Below, one piece after another: positions 1-9,120 of a stretch of 64,000 nucleotides of DNA. A program made the translations under genes and the position numbers. The notes below the pieces were generated by a model that was not told the DNA's origin, ran no database searches, and saw only the letters and a program-made list of their open reading frames with translations. Position 1 is the stretch's first letter; the number at the start of each line of letters is the position of its first letter. This DNA comes from Subtercola lobariae. GTDB taxonomy: Bacteria; Actinomycetota; Actinomycetes; Actinomycetales; Microbacteriaceae. Where the stretch lies: contig NZ_BMGP01000003.1 in assembly GCF_014640255.1 (NCBI RefSeq), forward strand, positions 434,001 to 498,000, written 5' to 3'.

Positions 1-664
1 AGCCGAGCAGAATGCGATCGTCGGCGTCGACGATGCCCACGATGATGGCCGGGTCGGTGCGCGGAAAGATCTCGATGTCTTGAACCGGGCAACGCCTCAC
101 CCAGCCGCCCTTTTCGATCACGGTCGCAGCACCGCAACGCGGGCAGTGGGTGTGCGAGCGATGCCAGTTCATGATTCCGAGCGCTTCGGTGAAGGCGCCC
201 GCATCACGGTCGCTGAGCGACGAGGCCGCCGTACGAAGATTCACCCACCGTGATTCATCGGGTTCGAGTGCGCGTGCCACATCGTCAGAGAGCGAAACGG
301 CAACCAACCGCGAACCGAGCGCTTCTGGTGCGTCGACGGCAAGCGAGAGACCGAGGTACACCCGAAGCTCAACGTCAGTCAACCGAGATGGCGGCAGAAA
401 AGCGAGCGCCGGATGCCCGTCGGCCGCACCACCGGCTGAGGCTGCAGCTCGCGCCGACGCCGAGTCTCGCGCTGGCGCCGCGCTCCAGTCGCCGTCTGAC
501 GCGTCGCCCGATGCCAGCAGCGCTTGCCCGTTCCAGAACGGCAGAATGCGTGTCTTCTCATCGGCCCAGAGCGTCTCGAAGAGACCAGGTAGGTCGCGAG
601 TCGAGTGGTCACGGTCGATCTCGAAACGAGAAAGCGGCAGCGAGGCGAGCAAAGTCTTCAGCAT
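1..664 (-). CDS. nudC: NAD(+) diphosphatase, NudC-type Nudix hydrolase (3' end beyond window)
   Basis: The reverse-strand reading from the ATG at 664 runs off the left edge, so the C-terminal Nudix catalytic domain is missing and only about 221 residues are visible. An N-terminal domain of about 150 residues is followed by a zinc-ribbon stretch: a first pair in HCPRCG and then the start of a second knuckle around RRCPVQD. Next comes FPRTDPAIIVGIVD, the usual entry to the Nudix fold in this family. NudC enzymes hydrolyse NADH/NAD+ to NMN(H) and AMP and can remove NAD caps from RNA. The gene is divergent from the phosphotransferase-like gene at 727. The family call is firm. Catalysis cannot be judged because the Nudix box lies outside the window. 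Confidence 0.88.
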   Translation of the reverse strand, partial: MLKTLLASLPLSRFEIDRDHSTRDLPGLFETLWADEKTRILPFWNGQALLASGDASDGDWSAAPARDSASARAAASAGGAADGHPALAFLPPSRLTDVELRVYLGLSLAVDAPEALGSRLVAVSLSDDVARALEPDESRWVNLRTAASSLSDRDAGAFTEALGIMNWHRSHTHCPRCGAATVIEKGGWVRRCPVQDIEIFPRTDPAIIVGIVDADDRILLG

Positions 665-726
665 GGGTTGACCAATCGTGCGTGGCGAAAGCCAGCGAGC
701 GCAGGAGCCAGCCGTACCCTGAAGGC

Positions 727-1779
727 ATGGCCAGATCTTCTCTCACTCTAGCCGCGCTTGCCACTGCGGCAGTCGCTGGTCTCGATGTCGTTTCGACCAC
801 GCCAGTGACGAGTGGGCAAGGCGGCCGTTTCGACTCCGCCCTGCTCACGATTCGGGGCGGCGACCAGCTCATCGTGCGCGTTCCGACAGCGCGCGAGGCC
901 GAAATCGAGCAGTCGGGTGACCTCGTCGCCCTTCGTGCCCTCACCGGCGGTTCACGCAAACGCCTCCCCTTCGAGGCGCCCGAGTTTCTCGGGCAAGCGC
1001 CCATCGGTGAGACCCGCGGCATCGTCTACCGCTACATACCGGGCTACCCCGCCAGCCTCGAAAGTCTCGACGTGAGCGTCGACCTCGCTGAGTCGTTCGG
1101 TCGCGCCATTGCCGCTGTGCACTCACTGCCCACCTCGGTGATCACCGACGCCGGGCTCCCCGTATTCAGCGCGACGGAGTCTGCGCGAACCGCCCGAACC
1201 GTCAAAGACCGCGCCGCAGCGACCGGGCGCGTTCCCACCGAGCTTCTCACCAGGTGGTCTCTAGCCCTCGAAGACAGCGCGCTCTGGCAGTTTCAGCCCA
1301 CGGTCATTCACGGTTCTCTGGGGCCTGAGTCGTTTCTGATCGCCGGTGAACGTGTCACCGGAATTCTCGATTGGTCGAACTTGAAGGTCGGCGACCCGGC
1401 AAGCGACCTGTACTGGCTCAGCTCGGTCTCGCGCGAAGAGTCGGCGACCCGGGTGTTCGCCGGCTACAACGCCGGGCGTCTCGGCCCCGTCGATCGGCAG
1501 CTGCGCAAACGAGCCCGGCTCTATGCCGAACTCGAGATCGCGAAGTGGCTGGTGCACGGTTCAGATCTGCGTGACCCTGCCATTGTCGAAGACGCGGTGG
1601 GCATGCTCGTCGGCCTGGCGTCAACGGCTCAGGCCGACCTGTTGAACCCGCTTTCGACTGACACAGGCCGCGTGATGGCCATCGATGAGGTCGAAGAGAT
1701 GCTGAAGAGCACCCCCCGGCCAGAACCGGTTGCCGCACGAGACCACGCTAACGCGGCCCGCATCTCAGACGACGACTGA
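727..1779 (+). CDS. APH/ChoK-family phosphotransferase-like protein with altered catalytic loop
   Basis: This is a 350-residue protein with the aminoglycoside/macrolide phosphotransferase fold. The start ATG at 727 lies just outside nudC on the other strand. The usual catalytic loop HGDxxxxN appears here as VIHGSLGPESFLI (about residues 196-208), so both the catalytic Asp and the Mg-binding Asn are replaced by Ser. The downstream metal-binding segment ILDWSNLKVGDPASDL keeps its Asp residues. A hydrophobic N terminus reads as the start of the kinase N-lobe, not a clear signal peptide. Relatives sit next to nudC and UvrD-like helicase genes in actinobacteria. The fold is well supported. The substrate is unknown, and the protein may be a pseudokinase, so it should not be read as an antibiotic-resistance enzyme. 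Confidence 0.75.
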   Translation: MARSSLTLAALATAAVAGLDVVSTTPVTSGQGGRFDSALLTIRGGDQLIVRVPTAREAEIEQSGDLVALRALTGGSRKRLPFEAPEFLGQAPIGETRGIVYRYIPGYPASLESLDVSVDLAESFGRAIAAVHSLPTSVITDAGLPVFSATESARTARTVKDRAAATGRVPTELLTRWSLALEDSALWQFQPTVIHGSLGPESFLIAGERVTGILDWSNLKVGDPASDLYWLSSVSREESATRVFAGYNAGRLGPVDRQLRKRARLYAELEIAKWLVHGSDLRDPAIVEDAVGMLVGLASTAQADLLNPLSTDTGRVMAIDEVEEMLKSTPRPEPVAARDHANAARISDDD

Positions 1780-1802
1780 GGCGCCCGCCCTGCCACCGGT
1801 GG

Positions 1803-4800
1803 CTACGCCCGCGACCCCTTGGCTTCAACGCCGGCTCCGGCTGAGCCCGCCCACAGCTCGACGAGTTCTGCATCGGAGTAGACGCGCTCGGGCGTGATCA
1901 CTTCGTCGACCGCCACGAAGTAGAACACCGCGTCGATGAGGTCGGGGTCGATGCCCCGCCACTTCGAATACGCGAGGCGATACAGAGCCAGCTGCAGCTG
2001 TTTCACCTCGAGGTCGGCAGCGTCGGTGGGCGCCCGACCGGTCTTCCAGTCGACGATCTGAAAGCGGTCACCACGCTTGAACACTGCATCGATCTTGCAC
2101 ACCACGATGTTGGCGCCGAGCACCAGATGTATCTCCACCTCGACCTCTTCGGGCGCGATTCCGGCCCACTGCGAGGTCTCGAAGGTCTCTTGAAGCCGTT
2201 CGAGGGCGAGTTCGTCAGAGTGGTCGGGGGTGTCAGCATCGAGCTCGATCTCCGACGCGTCGAGCTGCTCAGACCCGCCGATCAGCTTGTAGCGGTTCTC
2301 GACCCACGAGTGAAACCGCGTGCCGAGTCGAGTCTGGCGGTACGGCCGCTCGGGCATGGGCCTGCGTAACTGCAGAGCTACGGCCGCCGGGTCGGTTACG
2401 TAATCTTTGAACCGCGACGCCGCTACACGAATCGGGATGCTCGGCGGCTCGCCCGCGAGCGCCGCCGCTCGTTCGGCCAGCAGCAGCTCGATGTCATGAG
2501 TCCACTCTGTCGAGGCGGCAGGGTCTGCTGCTCGCACCGCTGCCGCCGCCTGAGCCACCGCGCCCGCGCGCGTGCCGAGTGGATCGAGCGGCCACGGCAC
2601 GAGCAACTGCGTGGCAGGCAAGGGGTTCTCGGTGTTGTCGGGGGCGTCTGGCAGAGCATCCGCTTCGATGAGACCGTGCTCGGCGAGTTCGCGCAAAAAG
2701 AGCCCCGGCCTTCGCGGCTGCAGCTGCGTCGACCAGAACGATCCGCTCAGCAGCAGGCTTTCGCGAGCGCGGGTGACGGCAACGTAGATGAGCCTGCGCT
2801 GTTCTTCGGCGAACCTGTCGACGATCTCTTCGCAGTAGGCGGCTTTTGCGGCGGCGAACTCGGCCTGCGTCGAAACGGTGCGCCAGGGCAGAAAGGGCAG
2901 CTCGGCCGCGTCACCCCGAAACTCGTAGGGCAATTCACCGAACCCGAGCCAGCCCTGTTTGCTCTGCGGCTTGCCCGGCAGTTCGTCTTCGACGAGCCGG
3001 GGAATGACCACCGTGTCCCACTCCAGCCCTTTGGCGCCGTGAATGGTCAGAATCTGCACGGTGCCCGGCTCGGGTTCGTCAGACTGCGGCGAGAGTCGGT
3101 CGCGCTTCTCGGCTTCTTCGAGCCACGACAAGAACATGCCGAGGCCGGCGGTGGAGTCGGCTGCCACGAAGGCGCTGATCTGCTCGGAGAACGCGTCGAG
3201 ACTGGCCTGGCCGAGGTACGAGCGTTCGTTCGCGCGCACCTCGATGTCGAGCAGCAGTTCTTGCTTGACCAGATTCGCGAGGTCGAGCAGGTCGAGGCCG
3301 GTTCGGGTGCGCAGAAACGCGAGCTGGCGGCCTGCCGCGCGCAGGCGTTCGAGGCCCGCCTCGGTGAAATCGGCGAGCATCCCGTGCCCGGCAGGTGCTT
3401 CTGCCACGAAATCGAGCGCGTCGACGAGTGAGCGGCCCTCGTCGGGATCGACCGAGTTGCGGAGGCGCTGCTTCACATCGTCGTTCAGCCGGGTGAAGCT
3501 GTGATCTCGCGCGGCAAGCCACGATGCCACCTGACTGAGCGCGTAAATATCACGAAGGCCCACGCGCCAGCGCGCTCCGGCGAGCAGTCGCACCAGTTCT
3601 GACTCGGCGCTCGGGTAGTAGATGACCCGCAGAGCCGACACCAGATCGGCGACGGCGGGCTCTTCGAGCAGACCGCCGAGCCCGAGCACATGAAACGGCA
3701 CACCCCGTTCGGTGAGCGCTGTGGTGAAGGCGTCGATCTTCTTGATCGAGCGGCAGAGAATGGCGGCCGAACGCTTTTCACCCTTGGCGTTCGGGGTTTC
3801 GAGCTGGTCGGCGAGCCACCCGGCCACCGCGGCGGCCTCGTCGTTCACGGTTTCGAGAAACACGGCGTCGAGAGTGCCGCGCCCCGCGTCGGGGCGTGAT
3901 TCGAGCCGGTGCACGGCCACAGGCGAGAGAGCGTTGAGCGGCGCCACCAGGGTATTCGCCGCGTCGAGCACGTGCACGGGGTTGCGCCAGCTCGTCGAGA
4001 GAGCGAATTCGGCTGCGCCGGCCGGGTTGCCGGTGAAGTCGGCGGCGAACGTGGCGAGGTTGGCCGCACTCGCGCCTCGCCAGCCGTAGATCGACTGGTG
4101 GGGGTCGCCCACGGCCATGACCGGATGCCCGGCGAAGAGCCTAGCCAGAAGCTTCGTCTGCACGACAGAGGTATCTTGATATTCGTCAAGCAGCACCACT
4201 TTGTAGCGCTGGCGGTAGTCACCGATCACACGGGAAACGCGCTCGGTGATCGCCAAAGCCAAAGCGACCTGGTCGGAATACTCGACGAACCCGCGTCTGA
4301 TCTTCTCTCGGCCGAACTGTTCGGCCAGGTCGACGAGCACGGGCAGCGCACTCACCATTTTCGCCGAATCTCTCACCACAGCATTTCGCGAGCCCCCAGC
4401 GTCACCGGTCTTGCCCGTGGGCAACAGTTCGAGCGCCAAGAAGTCGAGCGCCATGGCAGAGACGTCGGCCGGGTCGACGACGTTCTCGCTGATAGCCCGA
4501 CTGAGGGTGAGCACCGCCTCGGTGATGGTGTCGAGAGAGCGGTCGAGGTCGAGCAACCGGTCGTCAGTACTGCTGGTCACCAGCCGCCTGGCGATCTGCC
4601 AGGCCGAGGCTTCGCTCAGAATGCTCGAGTCGCCCTCGCGCCCGATGAGCAGGGCGTTGTCACGAAAGATCGTGTTGGCGAACGAATTGTAGGTGGCCAC
4701 GGTGGGAGCGTCGAACGGGTCGAAAACAGCGTCGGTGAGGTTTGCGGCAGCGAGCTGGTCGATGCGGGAACGAATGCGCTGAGCGAGTTCACCGGCGGCC

Positions 4801-5093
4801 TTTCGTGTGAACGTCAGGCCGAGCACTTCGGTGATGTCGACGAACTTATTGGCGAGCAGCCAGACCACGCGGTTCGCCATAGTCTCGGTCTTGCCACTGC
4901 CGGCGCCCGCGATGACGATGCTCGGGCCGAGCGGAGCTTCGATGACGGCTTGCTGCTGTGCGGTGGGGGTCGGGAGGTGGAGGTGAGCGGCAATCTGGAT
5001 GGCACTGACACGGGCGCTGCTGACGGGCGCTGCCCGGTCGGCCGGGCGGTGCGGTTCGGGGTAACCGAACGAGTCGAGGGTGGGAGTGCTCAT
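1803..5093 (-). CDS. adnB: AdnB-like subunit of the AdnAB ATP-dependent helicase-nuclease
   Basis: This is a 1096-residue superfamily 1A (UvrD-like) helicase fused to a C-terminal RecB-like nuclease. Walker A, GAGSGKTE, is at residues 63-70, the Walker B motif LLDEYQDTS near residue 300, and later helicase motifs include TIHGAKGLEWD. The PD-(D/E)XK nuclease is seen as KIDAVF followed by IVDWKTG near residue 1010 and a QLxLYRLAYS helix. In mycobacteria AdnB is the lead motor of the heterodimer that resects DNA double-strand breaks. The start overlaps the adnA stop in an ATGA, so the two are translationally coupled. Gene order (adnA then adnB, near nudC) matches mycobacteria from memory. The helicase call is near certain and the AdnB assignment strong. 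Confidence 0.92.
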   Translation of the reverse strand: MSTPTLDSFGYPEPHRPADRAAPVSSARVSAIQIAAHLHLPTPTAQQQAVIEAPLGPSIVIAGAGSGKTETMANRVVWLLANKFVDITEVLGLTFTRKAAGELAQRIRSRIDQLAAANLTDAVFDPFDAPTVATYNSFANTIFRDNALLIGREGDSSILSEASAWQIARRLVTSSTDDRLLDLDRSLDTITEAVLTLSRAISENVVDPADVSAMALDFLALELLPTGKTGDAGGSRNAVVRDSAKMVSALPVLVDLAEQFGREKIRRGFVEYSDQVALALAITERVSRVIGDYRQRYKVVLLDEYQDTSVVQTKLLARLFAGHPVMAVGDPHQSIYGWRGASAANLATFAADFTGNPAGAAEFALSTSWRNPVHVLDAANTLVAPLNALSPVAVHRLESRPDAGRGTLDAVFLETVNDEAAAVAGWLADQLETPNAKGEKRSAAILCRSIKKIDAFTTALTERGVPFHVLGLGGLLEEPAVADLVSALRVIYYPSAESELVRLLAGARWRVGLRDIYALSQVASWLAARDHSFTRLNDDVKQRLRNSVDPDEGRSLVDALDFVAEAPAGHGMLADFTEAGLERLRAAGRQLAFLRTRTGLDLLDLANLVKQELLLDIEVRANERSYLGQASLDAFSEQISAFVAADSTAGLGMFLSWLEEAEKRDRLSPQSDEPEPGTVQILTIHGAKGLEWDTVVIPRLVEDELPGKPQSKQGWLGFGELPYEFRGDAAELPFLPWRTVSTQAEFAAAKAAYCEEIVDRFAEEQRRLIYVAVTRARESLLLSGSFWSTQLQPRRPGLFLRELAEHGLIEADALPDAPDNTENPLPATQLLVPWPLDPLGTRAGAVAQAAAAVRAADPAASTEWTHDIELLLAERAAALAGEPPSIPIRVAASRFKDYVTDPAAVALQLRRPMPERPYRQTRLGTRFHSWVENRYKLIGGSEQLDASEIELDADTPDHSDELALERLQETFETSQWAGIAPEEVEVEIHLVLGANIVVCKIDAVFKRGDRFQIVDWKTGRAPTDAADLEVKQLQLALYRLAYSKWRGIDPDLIDAVFYFVAVDEVITPERVYSDAELVELWAGSAGAGVEAKGSRA

Positions 5094-8000
5094 GCGCTCA
5101 CGGCTTTCACGAGATGAATACGGTAGTTCCAGCGACCGTGGGGGTCGCGTTCGTCGAGACCTTCACGACCCGGAAAGACGGAGCCGGCCATACCCTCGGC
5201 TCCCTCTTCGATTCGCTGCCGAAATTCGGCCTCGGCTTCTGCATCGAGTGGCGCCTGGGCGAGCAGCTTGTACTGCACCTTGTTGGCGCCGCTGCCCGAG
5301 GTGACAGCGACGTAGAGCAGCACGGCGCCGTCGCTCATAACAGGTTCGGACGGGTCAGCGTCGGAGCCCGGCGGCCGCTCGCCACCGATGAGGCCGTTGG
5401 CGAGCGCAAGTTGGTAGCTGCCGAGCTGAGCGTGTTTCTCGACTGCAGACGCCTTGGGCGTCGAATTGCCCGTCTTGAGGTCGACGACGCTGACGTGACC
5501 GTCGGGCCGCAATTCGACGCGGTCGACCGTGCCGCGGAGCCGGGCGCGCCCCACGTCGAGCGTGAAACTCTCTTCTCCGCCGAGCAACGTGCCGCCGTCT
5601 CGTTCGAACCGCTGCAGATACTCCGAGAGGCCCCGCACCTTCGTCTCGGTGCGCCGCCGCTCGCGTTCGGCGAGCCACGGCGACTCGAAATGCAGCTCGT
5701 TCCAGCGCTCGTCGAGCTCATCCCAGAGGGCGACGACACTGAAATCGGGGTCAGGGCGTTTCGTCACCTCTTCCATCACCGAGTGCAGCAGTGTGCCGAT
5801 GCCCGCGGGCAGACCGAACGTGCCGCCCGACACCTTGTCGATGTACCAGGCCAGAGGCGACTTCTCGAACGTCTCGAGCTTCGACGGCGAAACGTCGACC
5901 ACCGCATCTGGGTCGCTCAGGTCGACCAGCTCGTCAAGAGTCGACGGCTCGAGCAGGCCGTACCACGACTCGGGATGCGCGCCCGGCACGCCCTCGGCCG
6001 CCAGTCGTGCCAACGCAGCGGCCGCACCCGGGTCGCCCGTCTCGACAAGCCGGCGACGGAGCGCTCCCGTCAGCGATCGCAACGAGAGCGGGTGCCCGGC
6101 CGCTGGTTCCCCGAGCGTCGAATCGACGGTCGCCGATTCGACGGCCGCCTGTTCACCTCCCGCAGATTCACCTCCCGCCGTTTCACCGCCCGCCGCTTCA
6201 CCGCCCGCACCAGGCGCACCCGGCACCAGGCGCGTGAACGGCGACGGCTGTTCGTCGTCGTTGGCGACGGCGCTCAGCACGACCTGGGTTTTCGCACGTG
6301 AAGCGGCGAGCGCGAACATCCGCAGCTCGTCGCCGAGCACTTCAGCGCGTTCGTCGACATCGCCCAGCGGCCGGGCCGCCACAACGGCGCTCAGCCGGTC
6401 GGGGTGCAGCAGCGAACCGCGCAGCCGCAGGTTCGGCCACACCGAGTCTTGCAGTCTCGCCACGACCACCACATCGAATTCGGTGCCGATCACCCCGTTC
6501 GGAGTCGAAACCACGACGGCATCGGCTGCCGACCGCGGTGACAGCGAGTCTTCGGCCACTTCGGCTTCGAGCAGACCCACGAAGAAGTCGATGGCCGGCC
6601 GGTTGGGCGTGCGTTCGACGAACCGCTTTGCCGCGGTGAACACACCGACCACGCCGTCGAGATTGCGGTTCGCCTCGTCGGCGAGAATGCCCGAGCCCCT
6701 CGACGCAGCCAGCCACTGTTCGCTGAGCCCGCTGTGGCTGAACAGCTGCCAGAGCAATTCTTCGGCGCTCGCACCCTCGTCGTTCAGGGTGCGCACTCGG
6801 TCGAGGTTGGCAGCGAGGCGGCCCACGCGCCGGGCAGGGGCCGAGTCGATGGTGACGAGGCGGCCCGGGTTCAGCACTGCATCACGCAACAGTTCTTCAG
6901 CCGTTCGATTTCCGTCGCCAGCGAGTTCTTCTTGCCGCAGCGACAGCCGCAGCCGGCGCAGCGACACCGCGTCGAGACCACCGAACGGGCCCAGCAGCAG
7001 CTCGCTGATGGGCGGGTCGGTGAGTTCGAGGGCACCGATGGCGATCATGATGGCGGTGATCAGCTGCCGCGCCGCGAAGTCGTCGCGTAAGGCGAGGCCA
7101 CCCGACACGGTGCTGGTGGGCACCTCGGCCAGCGCGAGCCCCCGCGAGAACGACGACAGCAACGCACCAGAACGAACCACCACGGCCATGTCACGCCACG
7201 GCACGCCTCCCAGCAGGTGGTGTTCGCGCAGCACGTGCGCGATGGCGGCGACTTCGCCTGCCGTCGACGTGCTGAAGACCCGCCGCACCGGCTCGACGCC
7301 GCGGGTGATGCCACCACTCGCCGCGCCACCCACAACGCCGCCGCCTGCAGCAGCCATTTCGGCGGGCGCGAGCTGCGCCACGGGCTCCGCGGCACGCGCG
7401 GCCCGCTGCTTGCCGGCCGCCGCCGCACCGATACGGGCTGTCGCGCGGTCGACGAGGCTCCGGATGCCCGGGCCGTGCCGATAGACCGTCGAGAGGTACA
7501 GCGGCTCGGCCACCGGCGCCGCGAGCACCGAGCCGAGTCGCCCGAGACCGTCTTTCTCGCCGCCCCGAAAGCTCGCCGTGGCCACGTCAGGGTCGCCAAA
7601 GGCGATGATCGACACCCCGCGCCTGGCGAGTGTCGACAAGAAGTTCACGGCTCCAGAGGCCAGTTCATGAAAATCGTCGACGACCACCAGCCGCAGGGAC
7701 CCCAGCACGGGCACGGTCTGGAGCCCCGGCGCCCCGCCCGAATCGCCGCGCACTACCGCCAGCCGCGCCGCCGCGATGAGCTCGGCCGAATCGAGGTGCG
7801 CCTCATCGAGCCCGGCGACCACCGCGCCGTACTCCGCCGCGAACTCCCCGGCGGCCACCCATTCCGGCACCTCGTGACGCCGGCCCAGCTCGCGCAGTTC
7901 GCCTGGCGATACGCCGTCTTCGGTGGCACGCATGAGCAGCTCACGCAGCTCGGTGCGAAAGCCTCGCAACGCACGCACGTCGGGCGTCAGCGGCGCCGGC

Positions 8001-8434
8001 CAGGCCGGCCCGGTGCCATCGGCCAGATGCCCGGCCAGAAGTTCGGCGATGATGCGGTCTTGTTCGGCGCCGGTCAAAAGCGTCGGCGATGGGAGCCCGG
8101 CGACCACCGCCTCGGCCTGCACGATCTGAAACGCGAGCGAGTTGACCGTGCGAGCCAGCGGCCCGTTCGTCGGCACGCCGAGCCGCAGAGCCAGCCGGTC
8201 ACGCAGCCGAGTGGCACTCTGGCGCGACGGGGTCAGCACGACCAGCTCAGACGGATCGAACCCGCGATTGAGCACACGATCGGCCACCAACTCGACGAGA
8301 GTGTGGGTCTTTCCCGAGCCAGGCGCGCCGATCACCGCAACGTTCACGTCGTCGGCGAGGGCCACGACGGCACGTTGCGATTGATCCAGACTCGAAGAAG
8401 GCACGTCAGCAAAGTTAGCGCGACCCTGTGACAT
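5090..8434 (-). CDS. adnA: AdnA-like subunit of the AdnAB helicase-nuclease, lacking the Fe-S cysteines
   Basis: This 1114-residue protein is the upstream partner of adnB. An intact Walker A, GAPGSGKTH, is at residues 36-44, the Walker B equivalent is VVVDDFHEL, and the C-terminal RecB-like nuclease has GTVDRVEL followed by VVDLKTG and a QLGSYQLAL helix near residues 965-1000. Reading the whole protein I find no cysteine, although mycobacterial AdnA has an iron-sulfur subdomain after the nuclease. Here the C terminus instead ends in a short segment with GRWNYRIHLVK. A hydrophilic linker between the motor and nuclease parts contains four tandem copies of a GGE-type pentapeptide (15-bp DNA repeat, 6152-6211). 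It is transcribed divergently from the DUF3107 gene. Confidence 0.9.
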   Translation of the reverse strand: MSQGRANFADVPSSSLDQSQRAVVALADDVNVAVIGAPGSGKTHTLVELVADRVLNRGFDPSELVVLTPSRQSATRLRDRLALRLGVPTNGPLARTVNSLAFQIVQAEAVVAGLPSPTLLTGAEQDRIIAELLAGHLADGTGPAWPAPLTPDVRALRGFRTELRELLMRATEDGVSPGELRELGRRHEVPEWVAAGEFAAEYGAVVAGLDEAHLDSAELIAAARLAVVRGDSGGAPGLQTVPVLGSLRLVVVDDFHELASGAVNFLSTLARRGVSIIAFGDPDVATASFRGGEKDGLGRLGSVLAAPVAEPLYLSTVYRHGPGIRSLVDRATARIGAAAAGKQRAARAAEPVAQLAPAEMAAAGGGVVGGAASGGITRGVEPVRRVFSTSTAGEVAAIAHVLREHHLLGGVPWRDMAVVVRSGALLSSFSRGLALAEVPTSTVSGGLALRDDFAARQLITAIMIAIGALELTDPPISELLLGPFGGLDAVSLRRLRLSLRQEELAGDGNRTAEELLRDAVLNPGRLVTIDSAPARRVGRLAANLDRVRTLNDEGASAEELLWQLFSHSGLSEQWLAASRGSGILADEANRNLDGVVGVFTAAKRFVERTPNRPAIDFFVGLLEAEVAEDSLSPRSAADAVVVSTPNGVIGTEFDVVVVARLQDSVWPNLRLRGSLLHPDRLSAVVAARPLGDVDERAEVLGDELRMFALAASRAKTQVVLSAVANDDEQPSPFTRLVPGAPGAGGEAAGGETAGGESAGGEQAAVESATVDSTLGEPAAGHPLSLRSLTGALRRRLVETGDPGAAAALARLAAEGVPGAHPESWYGLLEPSTLDELVDLSDPDAVVDVSPSKLETFEKSPLAWYIDKVSGGTFGLPAGIGTLLHSVMEEVTKRPDPDFSVVALWDELDERWNELHFESPWLAERERRRTETKVRGLSEYLQRFERDGGTLLGGEESFTLDVGRARLRGTVDRVELRPDGHVSVVDLKTGNSTPKASAVEKHAQLGSYQLALANGLIGGERPPGSDADPSEPVMSDGAVLLYVAVTSGSGANKVQYKLLAQAPLDAEAEAEFRQRIEEGAEGMAGSVFPGREGLDERDPHGRWNYRIHLVKAVSA
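6152..6211 (-). repeat. Four tandem 15-bp repeats inside adnA
   Basis: Four consecutive 15-bp units (starting at 6152, 6167, 6182 and 6197) share the core TTCACCKCCCGC on the plus strand. They encode an AGGE(T/S/A)-type pentapeptide repeat on the adnA strand. The reading frame is kept because the unit is five codons. The segment is Gly/Glu/Ala-rich and probably a flexible linker. Confidence 0.8.
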
Positions 8435-8554
8435 TCGCGTGTTCGCTCACGGCGAGGGCCGGGCGGGGCGTTCAGGCGCTGCCGGGCATCCGATCTGCCG
8501 TAATCTTCTTGGGTGGGCAAGCACAAGCCACATCACAGTTGAAAGGCACACCTG

Positions 8555-8779
8555 GTGGATATTCGTATCGGCATTACCCAATCTCCTCGCGAACTGAGCT
8601 TCGAATCGAGCCAGTCGCCCGATGAAGTCGAGAAGACCGTGTCTGACGCACTCGCCACCGGCAGCGGCCACCTCTCGCTGAAAGACAGCAAAGGCAACCT
8701 CTACCTGGTTCCCGTCTCGGGCCTCGCCTACGTCGAGATCGGCAAAGAAGAGAACCGCCGCATCGGTTTCGTGGGCTAA
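8555..8779 (+). CDS. DUF3107 family protein
   Basis: This 74-residue soluble protein starts at GTG 8555, with a good Shine-Dalgarno (GAAAGG, 8541-8546) eight bases upstream. It begins MDIRIGITQSPREL and ends in a short YVEIGKEENRRIGFVG segment, which is the typical profile and length of DUF3107. From memory, this family is widespread in actinobacteria and includes the M. tuberculosis protein TB9.4 (Rv3208A), which lies in a similar neighbourhood. Its function is not known. It is divergent from adnA and followed 11 bases later by a small membrane-protein gene, so the two may be co-transcribed. Confidence 0.85.
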   Translation: MDIRIGITQSPRELSFESSQSPDEVEKTVSDALATGSGHLSLKDSKGNLYLVPVSGLAYVEIGKEENRRIGFVG

Positions 8780-8790
8780 GTTCGTACGCT

Positions 8791-9093
8791 ATGGAACTGC
8801 TTTTCATCGTCTTGGCCGGCATCATCATGGGCGGCGTCGCGCGCTACCTCTTTCCGCTGCGCGAGACGCACGGCGTCGTGTTGATGCCGGCGGTCGGTGG
8901 AATCACCGCGGCCATCATCTGGGAGGTGCTTACCTGGTTGAACTGGCCGTACGACGGTGGGTGGATCTGGGTGATCACCCTCATCGTGACCGCCCTCGTG
9001 GTGGGTATCACGGCCCCCGTTCTGGGCCGCACGCGCCGCTCGCGCGACCGCGCCGAGCTGACCGCACTTCTCTCGCGCAAAGCCCGGGCCTGA
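8791..9093 (+). CDS. Small integral membrane protein of unknown function
   Basis: This 100-residue protein has three likely membrane segments: residues 2-20, about 30-47 (GVVLMPAVGGITAAIIWEVL) and about 58-80. The C-terminal tail is basic and probably cytosolic (RTRRSRDRAEL...). I do not recognise a named family. It follows the DUF3107 gene by 11 bases and precedes kynU by 27, so it may belong to one transcript with both. Codon usage is typical of the neighbours, which supports a real gene. Confidence 0.75.
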   Translation: MELLFIVLAGIIMGGVARYLFPLRETHGVVLMPAVGGITAAIIWEVLTWLNWPYDGGWIWVITLIVTALVVGITAPVLGRTRRSRDRAELTALLSRKARA

Positions 9094-9120
9094 GCCGTTC
9101 GCGCTGACTGCGGCAGCAGG

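Noticed and set aside
727-1779. Macrolide or aminoglycoside resistance kinase
   Set aside because: The catalytic Asp and Asn are missing and the locus is a conserved chromosomal neighbourhood.
2496-5117. Long plus-strand open frames (e.g. 2496-3431 and 3909-5117) opposite adnB
   Set aside because: They are antisense shadows produced by GC-rich third positions of a clearly conserved helicase gene and show no domain or start signal.
7217-8431. A 404-residue plus-strand open frame opposite adnA
   Set aside because: The composition is Arg/His-rich as expected from reading a GC-rich gene backwards; adnA has intact motifs over the same DNA.
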